Made by a program: the position numbers and the translations under genes
In this document: piece after piece, positions 1 through 12,114 of the stretch
How positions within the stretch are numbered: the first letter of the stretch is position 1
Layout of the letters: the number at the start of each line of letters is the position of its first letter
Source: Strongylocentrotus droebachiensis
Taxonomy: Eukaryota > Echinodermata > Echinoidea > Camarodonta > Strongylocentrotidae
Assembly: GCA_035222895.1 (NCBI GenBank)
Contig: JAVYIG010002219.1
Coordinates: 124,001-188,000 of the forward strand
DNA length: 64,000 nucleotides
Direction of reading: 5' to 3'
Notes under the pieces: model-generated
What the model saw: only the letters and a program-made list of their open reading frames with translations
What the model was told of the DNA's origin: nothing
Databases searched by the model: none

Positions 1-376
1 ATATAATATTGGTAAAGTCGGGTTACAATAGCAGCCCAATCCTCATTGTAATGCACTAAGCAGCTGCAGTGTGTTATCCACATTTCTGATTGAATCAAAT
101 TCTTACGGCATTATTACCCACATGTGAAATGTTCTCGTGTCTAATATTTTGGTAGAGATAAAGGTGAGTTTTGGTTAAAAAAAAGAAAACGAATTCTCAC
201 AGAATCAAACGAAACTTACACTGAATGTTCAAGATTACAAATAAATGTCATTTGCCAAACAATTTTGATAGAAAATGTATACTGGCTGAGTAATGAGCAT
301 AGTACCCCCGACACCATTTGTGTAGTCCCATATACATCTTTCTGTGTACACTCTTTGTTACTTTACCGAGACTGGG

Positions 377-517
377 CCAAATTTATTATGATTTTGATGA
401 CTCCAGAACTTTGAAGTACACACCAATACTTATATGCTACATGATCAACTTTTTCTGATCCATTCCACACCCTTTCTTTCACAATGCATTCGGATGACCA
501 GAATTCACTTTTATCTT
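377..517 (+). repeat. Short interspersed segment, copy 1 of 3
   Basis: About 140 bp beginning CCAAATTTAT and ending TTATCTTT. Related copies (roughly 85-95% by eye) lie at 32858-32998, as part of the segmental duplication, and at 14183-14319, as an isolated patch inside the RTE-like element. No terminal repeats or target duplications were recognised. Confidence 0.7.
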
Positions 518-717
518 TAAAGGGCAACCTGAACCTGTGAATGACTTGCTAGTAAAGCAAAGACAAACAGATTGGTGATATCTGATGAACATAACAAGCT
601 AGGAATATTTGTGTTGAAATTAACTTTGGGATGAGTTCTCGATCGGGTTGTTATGTGATCACATGTCATTGGGCCGTATGTTGATATAAATACCTAGTCA
701 CATCGACGGAATGATAT

Positions 718-907
718 CAAAAGTGATGACAATAGTAATCATGATAATTTTAATAATGATAATAATATTCATACAAATGATTATAATAATATTCATTATA
801 AAATAAATAAAAATAATGAAAATAATAATAATAATAATGATATTTATTTTAATAATTAAAATAATAATAGTAGTAATATAAATAATCAAAATAACAATAA
901 TAATAAG
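718..907 (+). repeat. AT-rich ATAAT-type simple repeat
   Basis: A low-complexity run of ATAATAATG/ATAATAATA-type words. The duplicate at 33192-33362 is shorter. The long minus-strand open frame across it encodes almost only I/N/M/Y and is not a gene. Confidence 0.85.
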
Positions 908-1008
908 ATGATAACTAGTAAATAGTACGCTCTGAATACAATGTTTACAAAATACGTTATTCATAATATTTAATTTATTTAAAACAAGTACAAATTAAAA
1001 GGATTTAT

Positions 1009-1372
1009 ATGAAAAGGGGTGCAACTATTTGGGGAAGAGGTATGTTTTTTTAGGAGTTTCTTGAATTGTTCTGTGGAATTAACTTATTTGCGTGAAGGAT
1101 GGGATGTGGCTCCATTCTTCGGATGCAGTTACAGTAAATATGTGATCACCAGCTTGGCTACGAGTTTGTGAAATGGTAAGAAGAAAGGGGTCGCTAGAAG
1201 AGCGAACATTAGGACGGGATGGGTTGTGACATGAAAGACTATCTTCAATATAGCTGTCATTTGATTATGGAAGTCTTTAAAAACAAACAGTAGGATTTTG
1301 ACGAGAAGTCTTTCTCTTTTGGGAAACCAATGCAGGGATTTAAGTAGAGGTTTGGGTCATGACGTCGATCGG
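1009..1372 (-). pseudogene. LINE (CR1/L2-like) C-terminal tail, decayed, copy A
   Basis: This is the duplicate of the better-preserved segment at 33456-33827. There, the translation shows the layout found downstream of reverse transcriptase in CR1/L2-type LINEs. Copy A has stops and frameshifts (for example near 1050 and 1170). Only the tail is present; no reverse transcriptase motif is found next to it. Confidence 0.6.
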
Positions 1373-1993
1373 CTCAATCTTATAATCTATGTAGCCGCGC
1401 TTCCCATGTACATTGGCAATAAATTAGATGTTGGATGAGAACACTGTTGTAATAGACGTACATTGTCTAATCTGGACAAAAGGGATTTACTTGTTCTGAT
1501 CGACATATACATGTTACAATCAAAGTAAGCGTCAAGATTTCTTGCCGATTTAGATGGTATAAAGGTTATCGAACCTATGTAAGAGTAACATTTCCATGAG
1601 AACGAAGATTATGACAGAACCAATAACAAGAAATTCAGTTTTATCTCCATTCAACTTCAGCATGTCACGGGTCATCCAGGCGCTTTATAATGTCTGCCAC
1701 AGAAGAGGTTAGGGTCTCCAGTGCACCATCTAGGCTGCAAGCCTTTTCGAATCACATGTTACATAGAGTTGTATATCATCGGCCTAATTTGTTAGAAGAC
1801 TTTATGGCGACAAGCAATGCCTCCAACAGGTAGAGTGTAGATTGTACAACCGATTGGACCAGTTCCCTGCGGAAGGCCTGAGAGTTGAGAACAATCACCC
1901 TTTTCTCCACGTTAACTGATCCAGTCTGCGAGGTATCTGTCCAAAGCAATCTATACACAGAGTTTGATCAACCCGGTTCGAGTTAGACACAAT

Positions 1994-2290
1994 GGCCCGA
2001 ATTCACAAAGCAAGGTTTGAGCTCAGACCAAGGTTTATGTACGTCATATGACGCGTTTCAGGTTTGAGTTCAGACCTTGGTCTGAAATGCATTTCACAAA
2101 GCCGGTTTGTCCTCAGACCAAGGTTTATGTACGTCATATGACGCATTTCAGGTTTGAGTTCAGACCTTGGTCTGAAATTACATTTCACAAAGCAAGGTTT
2201 GTCCTCAGACCAGGTTTATGTACGTCATCAGACCCGAAATTTACAGACTGCTCAGATAGGAGGTTTGTAATTTCTCAAACCTGGTTTGAG
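1994..2290 (+). repeat. Harbinger left terminus and subterminal repeats (first copy)
   Basis: The terminal GGCCCGAATTCACAAAGC is followed by about three repeats of a 90-bp module. The module contains CAGACCAAGGTTTATGTACG, CATATGACGC and its inverted counterpart TTCAGACCTTGGTCTGAA. An exact second copy starts at 3487. Such palindromic subterminal modules usually bind transposase; that role is inferred here. The 103-codon plus-strand frame across it is a by-product of the repeats. Confidence 0.75.
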
Positions 2291-3486
2291 AGCTATCAAC
2301 CAATCAGGATGCAGCACTTGGTGGAGATAATTTATGCTCGATTGATTTTATCCAAATAATTCACCGCCAAAACAATCTGCGATAGTACCTGGTCAGCCCG
2401 ATTTTAGTGCAATTGAAATCTCTCAATCTCTTAATCCTTTCCTTAAAATCGTAAGTATAAAACCTGTACATGTAGTCGGATTCATATTCTTCACGTTATT
2501 GACATTTCACTATTTGATATGCTTTATAACTTTCCATTTTCCATGAAATGTTCGGTGTTTTCATATCCGACGGCCTCTCAATTCCAGAGTTCAGGGACTG
2601 AGCTCGAGTCCAACGCCCAAAGCGGCGGCGGAGCTCGCACCCTCTGACCCTGGGCTGGAGTTGGGCCTAGCCGGGCCGGGCCTACAGTAGATATCTGAGT
2701 ATGACTGTCATGTTTAATTTTGTCTTGTTGTCAGCAATGCCATGACACATGCCAATTAGACTAGGCCTAGACCTACACTAGTTATTACAAATTCATGATA
2801 ATGATAATAATACCAGGCTCTAGCCTAGGCCTGGCAATGATGTCCACCACTTGACTTGGACACTGACTGGCCTGGTACCTAAATAAATAGAAATTGAAGT
2901 GGCATCAGCAATGCCAATGTTCCCCAAAATGAATCACACTGACAAGCATAGACCAAAAGCTTCAGTCTCTCTATATTGCTGGTTGTTCACTGAGACTACG
3001 TCTGGCTCCACTAGACCTCCGATTATAGAATGTCAACAAATGTCAGTTTTATTATTTTTATTAAAGAAATGACCCATATCAGACGGTTATTTCTGTTTAT
3101 GAGTCATGACAAGCAAAGCTTTTAATTTTTATTAAATTTAGATCTGGTTCTAATTGTCTTAATTAACTGGTTTAGTCTCCAGAGCCAAGATCACCCACAA
3201 AGTCACAAGCACAAGTAACATTTCTTTATTTCAAAAACATTGTTTGAACATTTGTTTCATTTTATCTTCACTCCAGTAAAGATGTTAGAAGACTTTATGG
3301 CGACAAGCAATGCCTCCAACAGGTAGAGTGTAGATTGTACAACCGATTGGACCAGTTCCCTGCGGAAGGCCTGAGAGTTGAGAACAATCACCCTTTTCTC
3401 CACGTTAACTGATCCAGTCTGCGAGGTATCTGTCCAAAGCAATCTATACACAGAGTTTGATCAACCCGGTTCGAGTTAGACACAAT

Positions 3487-3783
3487 GGCCCGAATTCACA
3501 AAGCAAGGTTTGAGCTCAGACCAAGGTTTATGTACGTCATATGACGCGTTTCAGGTTTGAGTTCAGACCTTGGTCTGAAATGCATTTCACAAAGCCGGTT
3601 TGTCCTCAGACCAAGGTTTATGTACGTCATATGACGCATTTCAGGTTTGAGTTCAGACCTTGGTCTGAAATTACATTTCACAAAGCAAGGTTTGTCCTCA
3701 GACCAGGTTTATGTACGTCATCAGACCCGAAATTTACAGACTGCTCAGATAGGAGGTTTGTAATTTCTCAAACCTGGTTTGAG
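3487..3783 (+). repeat. Harbinger left terminus (second copy)
   Basis: Identical to 1994-2290, offset by 1,493 bp as part of the tandem duplication. This is probably the terminus physically joined to the element body that follows 4776. Confidence 0.8.
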
Positions 3784-5619
3784 AGCTATCAACCAATCAG
3801 GATGCAGCACTTGGTGGAGATAATTTATGCTCGATTGATTTTATCCAAATAATTCACCGCCAAAACAATCTGCGATAGTACCTGGTCAGCCCGATTTTAG
3901 TGCAATTGAAATCTCTCAATCTCTTAATCCTTTCCTTAAAATCGTAAGTATAAAACCTGTACATGTAGTCGGATTCATATTCTTCACGTTATTGACATTT
4001 CACTATTTGATATGCTTTATAACTTTCCATTTTCCATGAAATGTTCGGTGTTTTCATATCCGACGGCCTCTCAATTCCAGAGTTCAGGGACTGAGCTCGA
4101 GTCCAACGCCCAAAGCGGCGGCGGAGCTCGCACCCTCTGACCCTGGGCTGGAGTTGGGCCTAGCCGGGCCGGGCCTACAGTAGATATCTGAGTATGACTG
4201 TCATGTTTAATTTTGTCTTGTTGTCAGCAATGCCATGACACATGCCAATTAGACTAGGCCTAGACCTACACTAGTTATTACAAATTCATGATAATGATAA
4301 TAATACCAGGCTCTAGCCTAGGCCTGGCAATGATGTCCACCACTTGACTTGGACACTGACTGGCCTGGTACCTAAATAAATAGAAATTGAAGTGGCATCA
4401 GCAATGCCAATGTTCCCCAAAATGAATCACACTGACAAGCATAGACCAAAAGCTTCAGTCTCTCTATATTGCTGGTTGTTCACTGAGACTACGTCTGGCT
4501 CCACTAGACCTCCGATTATAGAATGTCAACAAATGTCAGTTTTATTATTTTTATTAAAGAAATGACCCATATCAGACGGTTATTTCTGTTTATGAGTCAT
4601 GACAAGCAAAGCTTTTAATTTTTATTAAATTTAGATCTGGTTCTAATTGTCTTAATTAACTGGTTTAGTCTCCAGAGCCAGGATCACCCACAAAGTCACA
4701 AGCACAAGTAACATTTCTTTATTTCAAAAACATTGTTTGAACATTTGTTTCATTTTATCTTCACTCCAGTAAAGATGGTAGAAATGCAGCTGATTCAGCA
4801 TAATGAGCTGGTGTACCTGGAGGAGGAGCTGGAGCAATATGGCAGCACAACCGGGCAGAGGCCTCTGAGATTGGGAAAACCCGCTGGATGATGAGCCTTT
4901 TGTTTTAGATTGAGGTACTTTGAATTCAAATTCTGTATTAGGAAATTTGGCGAAAACATGGCCAAACTACTTGATGAATATTGTTAACATAGCTATAAAA
5001 AAGGGCTTCTGTTGTAAAATCCTACCCTAGTGTCGTTAATAAAATCCAGAAATATTTCAATTCATGTTGACCGCCTAAATTCACTGTTCGTTTGCCCCGC
5101 TCCGCTGGTCTGCCTATGACCGTGCAAGCCCCTAATGCCATGCACATGTGCGTTTACATAAATTTATTCAATTTCTAAGCATTTTCTGTCATATTCCATA
5201 CATTGAAAGATTAGTTATGATATTTATTCTTTTACATGGTAGGTGATGAAAGCCTTAATTTTCATAAGTTGTGTGTGGGGCATTTCCCAATACTGTTATT
5301 TGGCTTTAATACATGAGGAAATTATTCAGATTATGTGTTGGAAACAAGTTTGTGATTTGTTGCTTAAATTTCACAAAAGGTGAAGCCGTGAAGGAGATTA
5401 GAAAAGGCATAGACAATTTTGTCTTTTACGTTAAATTGATTCACACCACATCTAGAAATCAGTATAATTTTTTTTTTTAAGTGACAGTGACAGTTGGGGA
5501 TGCAAAAATATAATAGCATAAACCAGCAAAAAAATGATTTATTTGAATGCTTGTTTTTTTATTTATTTTTAAAAGGTAATTCGATCTAAAGGATGCACGG
5601 TGAGGAGGCGGCATGCCGT

Positions 5620-6840
5620 GTCACATTCATCTGTTTGCCGAATGGAGAGTAGTGAGGGATGTTTCCGAAGCTGTTGTCAGAAGAAAGGGACAAGTCATGA
5701 AGTTTCCTACAAGTTACAACAAGGCAAAAAGTGACTACTATTCAGAAGCAGTTTTTCCAGTACTGCAGATTTCCAGGAGTTGCTGTTGATGGGACACATG
5801 TTTACATCAGGAGCCCTGGTGGGGCAAGAGCCAGGTACTACTTCAATAGGAAGAACAGGTACTCCATCGATGTTCAGGTGAGAATAAATGAATACATCAT
5901 GACTGGATCCAGCACGGCTTTCCCTTTAGACCTTTTTTTTTGTACCTTGCAAAATTTTCACATTAGATATATACACTCTCCAGTCTTGTGTGATGTACAT
6001 CCATGCTATTTCATTGGTGACCAATGCAAGATTTCTAGTGGCCAAATGGATATTAAAGTAATATTCGCGTACAGGTACTCATTTCACTGCCTTTGTACAC
6101 AGTTAAGAATATCCAATGGATAGTTAAACTTAAAAATCCTAACACTCGTTAATATCTTTTTAACGAAAGGGAAATTTGAAAAATCAAAACTTGTTTCATC
6201 CTTCTATTGGCAATGCAGATATGACCTCTAGATTTCTGATATTTTTTTGATGGCCATGGCAATTGGGCCACTGTTTTTGCCATTGATCAATGAAAGAAAA
6301 AACAACAAAGAGAAGCATGTAAATTGATCAATGGCAATTATATACCACTATATATTTTAAACTATAGAAAAACAAACAGGTTAATTTACCATAAAAAGAT
6401 GAGAGAGTGGGTACCCCCTCCCCCCCCCCCCCCACACACAAAGCATTTGTTGTTTTAGGCTCGAAATGTTTTGTTAAAAGTGAGATTATTTTTGTTTACA
6501 TTGTTACAAGATAAACAATGAAAACATGAGTTAAAAATGAAGAAATACTTCATCATGCAGTCAATAAATATAGGGTAATTAGCATTTTCTTCCAATTTGT
6601 GTCACATATTCAACTGCATTTGCATTAATTACCATAAATAACAAGTGAAATTTCACGGCCTATCTGAAGTGTGAAATGAGTGAGTTTTCATAACTAATGA
6701 ATGCCAACATGTTATTTCATATTGACAGGTTGTCTGTGATTATGCTGGGAAAATAACTAGTATCGTTGCAAGGTGGCCTGGACTGGTAGCAGCCACGATG
6801 CCAGGATCTTTTCTGAGTGTGCACTGAATTGACAGCTTGA
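5620..6840 (+). pseudogene. HARBI1-type transposase relic
   Basis: Fragments in shifting frames: VRDVSEAVVRRKGQ near 5650-5695, FFQYCRFPGVAVDGTHVYI near 5751-5807 with the first catalytic Asp in VDGTH, then NRKNRYSIDVQ to about 5878, followed by a GTGAG donor-like site. A second piece at 6729-6840 reads VVCDYAGKITSIVARWPG and, after a frameshift, SSHDARIFSECALN and a stop. These match the order of motifs in HARBI1 transposases: DGTH, NRK-S-NVQ, ARWPG-SHD. No GDSGYP or final Glu segment was found, so the gene is broken and incomplete. It is unrelated in detail to the intact copy at 62432-63965. Confidence 0.8.
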
Positions 6841-8395
6841 TGCTAGGGCATATGAATAACAGTTGATTCTTGGAGATAGACTATAGGGTAGGTAGATTAT
6901 TTCTTTATATGAAAACATTTGTTTATTCTTTTTCTTAATCAATCTTGTTTCCTTTTTTGTATTTGGCCAACATGTGACATGTTAGGAATGTTCATTTGGT
7001 AATATAGTAACAACTCGCATTAAGTAATTAATTCAAACGAGCTCATGTGCTTTTAAATTTCAGTTCACAAATCATTATTAATGTTTTTGATATCTGGATG
7101 CAACTTGATTAGTTTGTTGTCAAGAGGAACCTAATAGTTTTTGTATTAGTGACACAGGATTGAATTATTCCTGATTATGTGTACAATACATTGTATCCTT
7201 TTCTATAGTATTACCCCCCCCCCCCACCCCCCTCCAAGAAAAAAAATGAACAAGTTGAAATTAAGAATATTGTTTATGATATTGTTTATTTTTGTCCATT
7301 CGATTTTGCAGGTATCCATGCCTTCTCTGCCTCATCAGAAGCCATTTCTTCATTCAGAGGGTCGACCACAGATGTGTTTTAAAGGCCATCTGTACTAGTT
7401 CAGCCAAAGAGGATTAGACAACCCAGCGAGGTCACTGACGGGAGGCTATCTCATCAATTCAGTTCTCAATTAACATAAGAAAAAGAGGATCATGGGGGAT
7501 TAACAGGCACAGATTGGGGAAGTTTTCTATATAGAGGGAGCAAGTAGCTACAAGTAGTACAGTGGGGCTTTAACACTTCACACACAAAAAAGGGAGATGT
7601 GTGATTGAGCGCATATTTATTAAATGCAAGGATGAGGACGTTCCATGCCTCATCAATCTAAGAGAGAAGGTCGACACTTCTTAATTATTTTTATGCTTTC
7701 CTGTTGCCCATATTGGGGAAATTCATGTTGTTCAAATATAGCATTGGTTTGGCCAAGTATAGCCTAAAACAGCTAACACTGGAGCTTACTAACAAGCATT
7801 TATTGCTTTCTTAGCTGTCAAGTAAAATAACTACCACTATCTATCTATTTAGTGAGCTATACATTATTTAATTAAGGATTCCACAAAATGTTTCAATGTA
7901 TACGGTAATAAGTTATAAAATACAGATTTAACTCAATTGCAACTGGAATTACCTCAAAATGTATTTCAAAATACGGCTCCTCCCTGGTGTTCCCACAATA
8001 CTTTGTAGTTATGCAGCATTACCTCAAGAACCTGGGTGTTGAACTGTTGATTATTTATGAATATTTTTGATGTTCTGTTTAGTTGATAAGTATTTGTTGT
8101 CACTCTGACGGTATTTGTAATTACGTGTTCTCTGTAGATTAAATGCACCCGATTTAACTATAATTAGCATTGTATACACTGCTGAGTTGAGGGGTGGGTC
8201 AATATAAATTATTGGGTTGTCAGCTAGGGGAGAGTATTCGAACAAACATTATTTACTGTACTAAGCGAAGTCAGAATTAAAGAAATGTTATGTGCAAATT
8301 TGAATTTCGTCACCCATTTTGTTGTATTTCTGATTTTCTTTCTGCTAATAGTGCTACAGTGAGACTTTTAATTGGCCTTCCAGAGCCTCTCTTAA

Positions 8396-8897
8396 AGGTA
8401 ATACAAAGTTTTGGGAAATTTTGAAAATTGGGTGGATAGTGATTCTTTGCCATTTTGATATATTTGGATGCCCCTGTGGATGTATTATAAGCACTAGAAA
8501 ATTTAGGCCCTAAAACACTTCTGCTTTCGAGAAGAATTGAATATAAACATTTACCGGTGCTCCCGGTAAATTTGGATACATTTCCAATAGCGCCTACGGC
8601 CGGACAATGGTAGCTACGACCCTGAAATTCTCAGAATATGTAGTTGTGATATATAATTACCAAATGGGAATAGCTGATCGGTAGATTTTTGTCAAGAAAC
8701 ATTGTTTTATAGCTTAAATAATATATTGACCTTGAGAGGGAGCTATACAACATAAATAGTTTATAATTTACAATTTCATAAGTTTAGACTCGATTTCAAC
8801 CGCGACAACGATCACTGAATATTGTTGGATCAAATATGCTTCCAATATGTTGATTAGAACCAAATTCATGACCCCATACCAAAACTTTGTATTACCT
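8396..8897 (+). mobile_element. TTAA-flanked MITE
   Basis: TTAA at 8392-8395 and 8898-8901 flanks a 502-bp insert with perfect inverted ends AGGTAATACAAAGTTTTGG. No coding capacity is seen. TTAA target duplication is typical of the Kolobok and piggyBac superfamilies; the AGG end fits Kolobok better than piggyBac, but the assignment is tentative. It is nested in the older Harbinger insertion. Confidence 0.8.
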
Positions 8898-9180
8898 TTA
8901 ACCTCTAGTGGGCTATATTTCATATAAGCATGCTACAAAATTTACAAATGTGAACTGCATTGTTTGAACAAACGGTAGATTACTATTGTGTTGTATGCTC
9001 AAGTATTTATGTAAAACATGAAAATACAAATACAATATTCTTGCTTTCATATATTTACAAAGATAACTGAAATAGATATGTGTCAGATTATCTCTCTCTC
9101 TTTCTCCCTTTTTTTTGGGGGGGGGGGTGCAGATGTGTGTGTTTGCAGTTTGCATGGTTTTGCATTATGTGTTTCATTGC

Positions 9181-9431
9181 AAAAAAGAAGAAGAAGAGAG
9201 AGAGAGAAAGTTGAATAGAGAGAGAGAGGGGACAAAGAAACAAATTAATAGAGAGAAAGGGAGGGAGAAAGAGAAAGAGAGAGAGAGAAAGATGAATAGA
9301 GAGAGAGGGGAGAAAGAAAAAGAATTAATAGAGAGAGAAAGGGAGGGAGAGAGAACAAAAATGGGTAGAAAGAGAGAGGAGGGACGGGGACAGAGAAAGA
9401 GACAGGGAGGGAGAGAGAAAGAAAAGATGGC
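9181..9431 (+). repeat. Homopurine (GA-rich) tract
   Basis: About 250 bases almost wholly A and G on the plus strand, built of GAGAGA blocks spaced by GAATAGA or AATTAATA words. It lies just after a poly-T/poly-G run (9110-9128). Overlapping frames on both strands are low complexity and not genes. Confidence 0.9.
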
Positions 9432-10069
9432 CATAGAGGATTTTTTTATAATTAATATTATATGGAAACAAATCATTTACCAGTTACAATTTTGATGTGA
9501 AAAAAATATCCAGTTGGGGAAACAAACGAGGAACTAGTTAAAATAATAATTGATTGACCATTTTAACTAAATAACTATATAGATCTATAGTAATTAACAA
9601 TTGCAATCAAATGAATTAATATATTAATCACAATAAAAACTTAATTCATATTAAATCATTATTATTATTATTATTAGGTGATTTTATTGATAAGAATTTG
9701 TAACCCCCAAAACAATAAGACTCTTACAGTTAATTTAAAAGAGCCCTTGACAACCTTAGATGTACTTATCTAACGAAGGTTTTCAGGTGCCGATGTCAAT
9801 TTGTTCTGGGTCAGATTGAGTGCTTCACCATGCACCACACAAATGTGAGTACGTGGGGCACTTTCTGCATCGGCGCGCCAGTTTGGTTCGATTAATTCAT
9901 GAAAATGCAATTCAAAAGTTTATTTCAGAGATGTTCTAACCATCATCTTTTCAAGATTGCTCATTAAGATGTCCGGATCGTACTAAGAATGCTTAGTTTA
10001 ACAGTTTTTTCAATTCTTAACATTTAAACCCTAGCCCATAAAAATTATGTTAGAAACCCTATGGCTGAG

Positions 10070-10245
10070 ACTAGTTTTACAAACCTTGGTCCGAGGTTTG
10101 GGAATTACAGACCAAGGTTTATATAAACCTTCCTTTGTGGAATGGGTTTGAAAATAAACCAGGTTTGAGCTCAGACCAAGGTTTATATAAACCTTGGTCT
10201 GATTAAACCGGGTCTGTCCTCAGACCTCCGTTGTGAATTCGGGCC
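10070..10245 (+). repeat. Harbinger right terminus and subterminal repeats
   Basis: The right end has inverted and direct copies of the left-end words, including CAGACCAAGGTTTATATAAA, and ends TTGTGAATTCGGGCC. The AAT duplication follows at 10246-10248. Confidence 0.8.
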
Positions 10246-10416
10246 AATATGGCGACTACTGCTTTGTTGGGCAAGCACTGAACAAAAGAATATACGCCAT
10301 GTTGTGATATAGATGGCTCTGAATCTGTCTTTATGGCCCCCTCAAAAGATCAGTTTTCTAGTATGCAATGAGACTAGATTAGTGTGGGTTTTGGGGTGCC
10401 TTTTGAGTGCTTCTAA

Positions 10417-11282
10417 AGGCCGGCTCACACTATGACGAATAGGGGGATACCGCAAGCTACGTTAAGCTGCGAATCGCAATATTGAATTTCCCGCCAATCA
10501 TCGTGTGTTGCCTTCAATCGTCGCTGACGAATCCGCTAGTGACCGCAGACGGGCGAAATTATCAGTCGCGCCCGTCGGCAAATTTATATCAAGTTAAATT
10601 TTTTGTGCGGGCCAAACAAAAAATCGTTGTGATTCCGTTCAGATTTCGTTGGAGACCACAACCCTCATTTCCTTGACGTTTCCATGCCGTGCGCTTCCGT
10701 CTCTAGTCATTTTGTGGTCATCGCAATTTCGTTGGTAGTCGTTGTCAACGACCATCGACGGCAAAACAACAACGGCAAGTGACGTCACATCTCGAACCCT
10801 GACGACACATTGCAGCAAGTAACGATTTTTCACGTTTTGTTACGTCAGTTTGATTTCATTAGACTGTTCGGCACGATGTAATTTGAAGTTCATATAAAAA
10901 GAAAATGTCCCCCTGTTTTTTGTCAAAAGCTGTCTCATCATCATGGAGGACAGAGCTAGGGTCATCGTCGCCGCAACCCACCGTCAGCCGCCGTTCCTTG
11001 CCGAGAGCCAATCCGCTGCCAGCCGTCTGACCTCGTTCCTTGTTGCCGGGCTCCGTCGAGACATCGTCACTCACCGCCCAGACAACGTCCAATTTTGGTC
11101 GCTAGACTCCGTTCCCTGCCGAAGCCATTCGTATTTTGCCGTCGTGTTGTCGCTAAAGGTCGTTCCCACCCGTGAGCGAATCTTGGTTTTCCCCTTTTGC
11201 CGTCCCTGTGCCGCCAAAATGTTGTGATTTTCACGTCCGTCGCCTTTCGCGGGGTCTTTGCCGCTACTATGTGAGCCGGTCT
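10417..11282 (+). mobile_element. 866-bp TAA-flanked MITE, GC-rich
   Basis: The inverted ends AGGCCGGCTCACA and TGTGAGCCGGTCT are flanked by TAA at 10414-10416 and 11283-11285. Copy B reads ...GCATAAGGAACC at the matching point, with one TAA and no such insert, which supports a 3-bp duplication. The interior is rich in CGTC/GACG words and markedly more GC-rich than its surroundings. Open frames on both strands are short and match no family known to me. The TAA duplication suggests mobilisation by Harbinger-type transposase (inference). Confidence 0.75.
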
Positions 11283-11852
11283 TAAGGAACCAGTTCTTTA
11301 GGAAAGAAGAACAGATGTTCAGGTAGTTCAATTAAATACTTGTGACTTCAGAAACCAATAAAAGGAAATGGAGTTCGACGTACTTCACTGAAATAGATCT
11401 ACTCAAGTTTAAACTTCAATTATGTTCTGAAAACGTTTGTCCTTGATTGGTGAAGGACAATATATAAAGACTGCTACGATATATTGTTACCGCAAGCATA
11501 TCATATTTATTATCTCCTTACCATAACAAAAACCTCAGACAGAAAACACCTTTAGCCACACTTGATTCCCAGTTAATTCATGATAAACCCCATTATTTCT
11601 ACTCTATATATTCCTTTGGTAATTTTATTGCTGTGGTGGTAGATATTATCTGTTCTTCCATCACAATCAAATTTTATTTGCTGGTTTTGTGGGTACTGAA
11701 TGATTAAAACTGTCCGGTTCAAGATTCTGTTTTTGATTGACCATCTGTCAAATCCGTTTCTTTAATTTTGTCGAATTGTAATATTATTCACAATCGTAAT
11801 GAGATGAAGCTACCTATGGGTTTTACGTTGAGGCTGTTGACATGCCGCTGTC

Positions 11853-11860
11853 TATAAATA
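11853..11860 (+). promoter_or_regulatory. TATA box of duplicated phospholipase A2 exon 1 (copy A)
   Basis: TATAAATA lies about 95 bp before the ATG of the signal-peptide exon. The same box is conserved in copy B at 36086-36093. Transcription start is not directly visible. Confidence 0.55.
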
Positions 11861-11954
11861 TGACGCTACTCTGTCGCAGAAACATCCAGTGCACCAGGAC
11901 CAACAAGACGTTTGCCAAACTTCATCGGACATTTGATTCCTACAGCGCCCCATC

Positions 11955-12003
11955 ATGTATTTCAGCATACTGGTCGTTGCGATGCTCATATCGTTTGCAT
12001 CAG
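11955..12003 (+). pseudogene. Orphan duplicate of phospholipase A2 signal-peptide exon
   Basis: ATG followed by 16 codons of a hydrophobic signal peptide (MYFSILVVAMLISFAS) and a GTAAGA donor at 12004. The peptide and the splice site are identical to those in copy B (36188-36236). No matching second exon was found in the 20 kb downstream, so this copy looks like a promoter plus exon 1 without a gene body. It could still splice to something outside or missed here. It is called a pseudogene because the duplication seems to have taken only the 5' end. Confidence 0.65.
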
Positions 12004-12114
12004 GTAAGAACTAACAGGAATAGAAAAGAGATAAAAGCAGCCAAATGGGGGTTGATCGCTCGCTTGATATTTTGGGAAGAGAGATCAGCTGCCTTGTGTA
12101 TCCTACAACGGTAA

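Larger units (their letters stand above)
1791..4776 (+). repeat. 1,493-bp near-identical tandem duplication
   Basis: Bases 1791-3283 are repeated as 3284-4776. The only difference noticed is A at about 3187 against G at about 4680. The unit contains about 200 bp of flanking duplication sequence, the AAT target site, the left end of the Harbinger element and about 1.29 kb of its interior. The left terminus therefore occurs twice (1994 and 3487). This is either a very recent tandem duplication or an assembly artefact at a heterozygous overlap. Confidence 0.93.
1994..10245 (+). mobile_element. Harbinger/PIF-like DNA transposon, decayed
   Basis: Copy B has an uninterrupted site at 34471 (gacac-AAT-atggcg). 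Copy A has AAT on each side of an insert that begins GGCCCGAATTCACAA and ends TTGTGAATTCGGGCC, so the boundaries and a 3-bp target duplication are seen directly. Both ends carry subterminal words of the type GGTTTGAGCTCAGACCAAGG. A HARBI1-type transposase relic lies inside on the plus strand (5620-6840). Three-base duplications and this transposase fit the Harbinger/PIF superfamily. The insert holds an internal 1.49-kb duplication and a nested TTAA MITE (8396-8897). Confidence 0.85.

Noticed and set aside
698-964. Ile/Asn-rich frames at 698-964 and 33179-33415
   Set aside because: Translations of the ATAAT simple repeat.
2048-2359. 103-codon plus-strand frames at 2048-2359 and 3541-3852
   Set aside because: They lie across Harbinger subterminal repeats and are duplicated with them. 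They have no protein-like composition.
5731-6123. Functional host HARBI1 gene
   Set aside because: The catalytic segment is frameshifted, the second exon stops early, and no final Glu segment is found. It lies inside a bounded transposon.
9115-9495. Charged 126-codon frame in the GA tract and its antisense Ser/Phe-rich frame
   Set aside because: Low-complexity translation of a homopurine tract.
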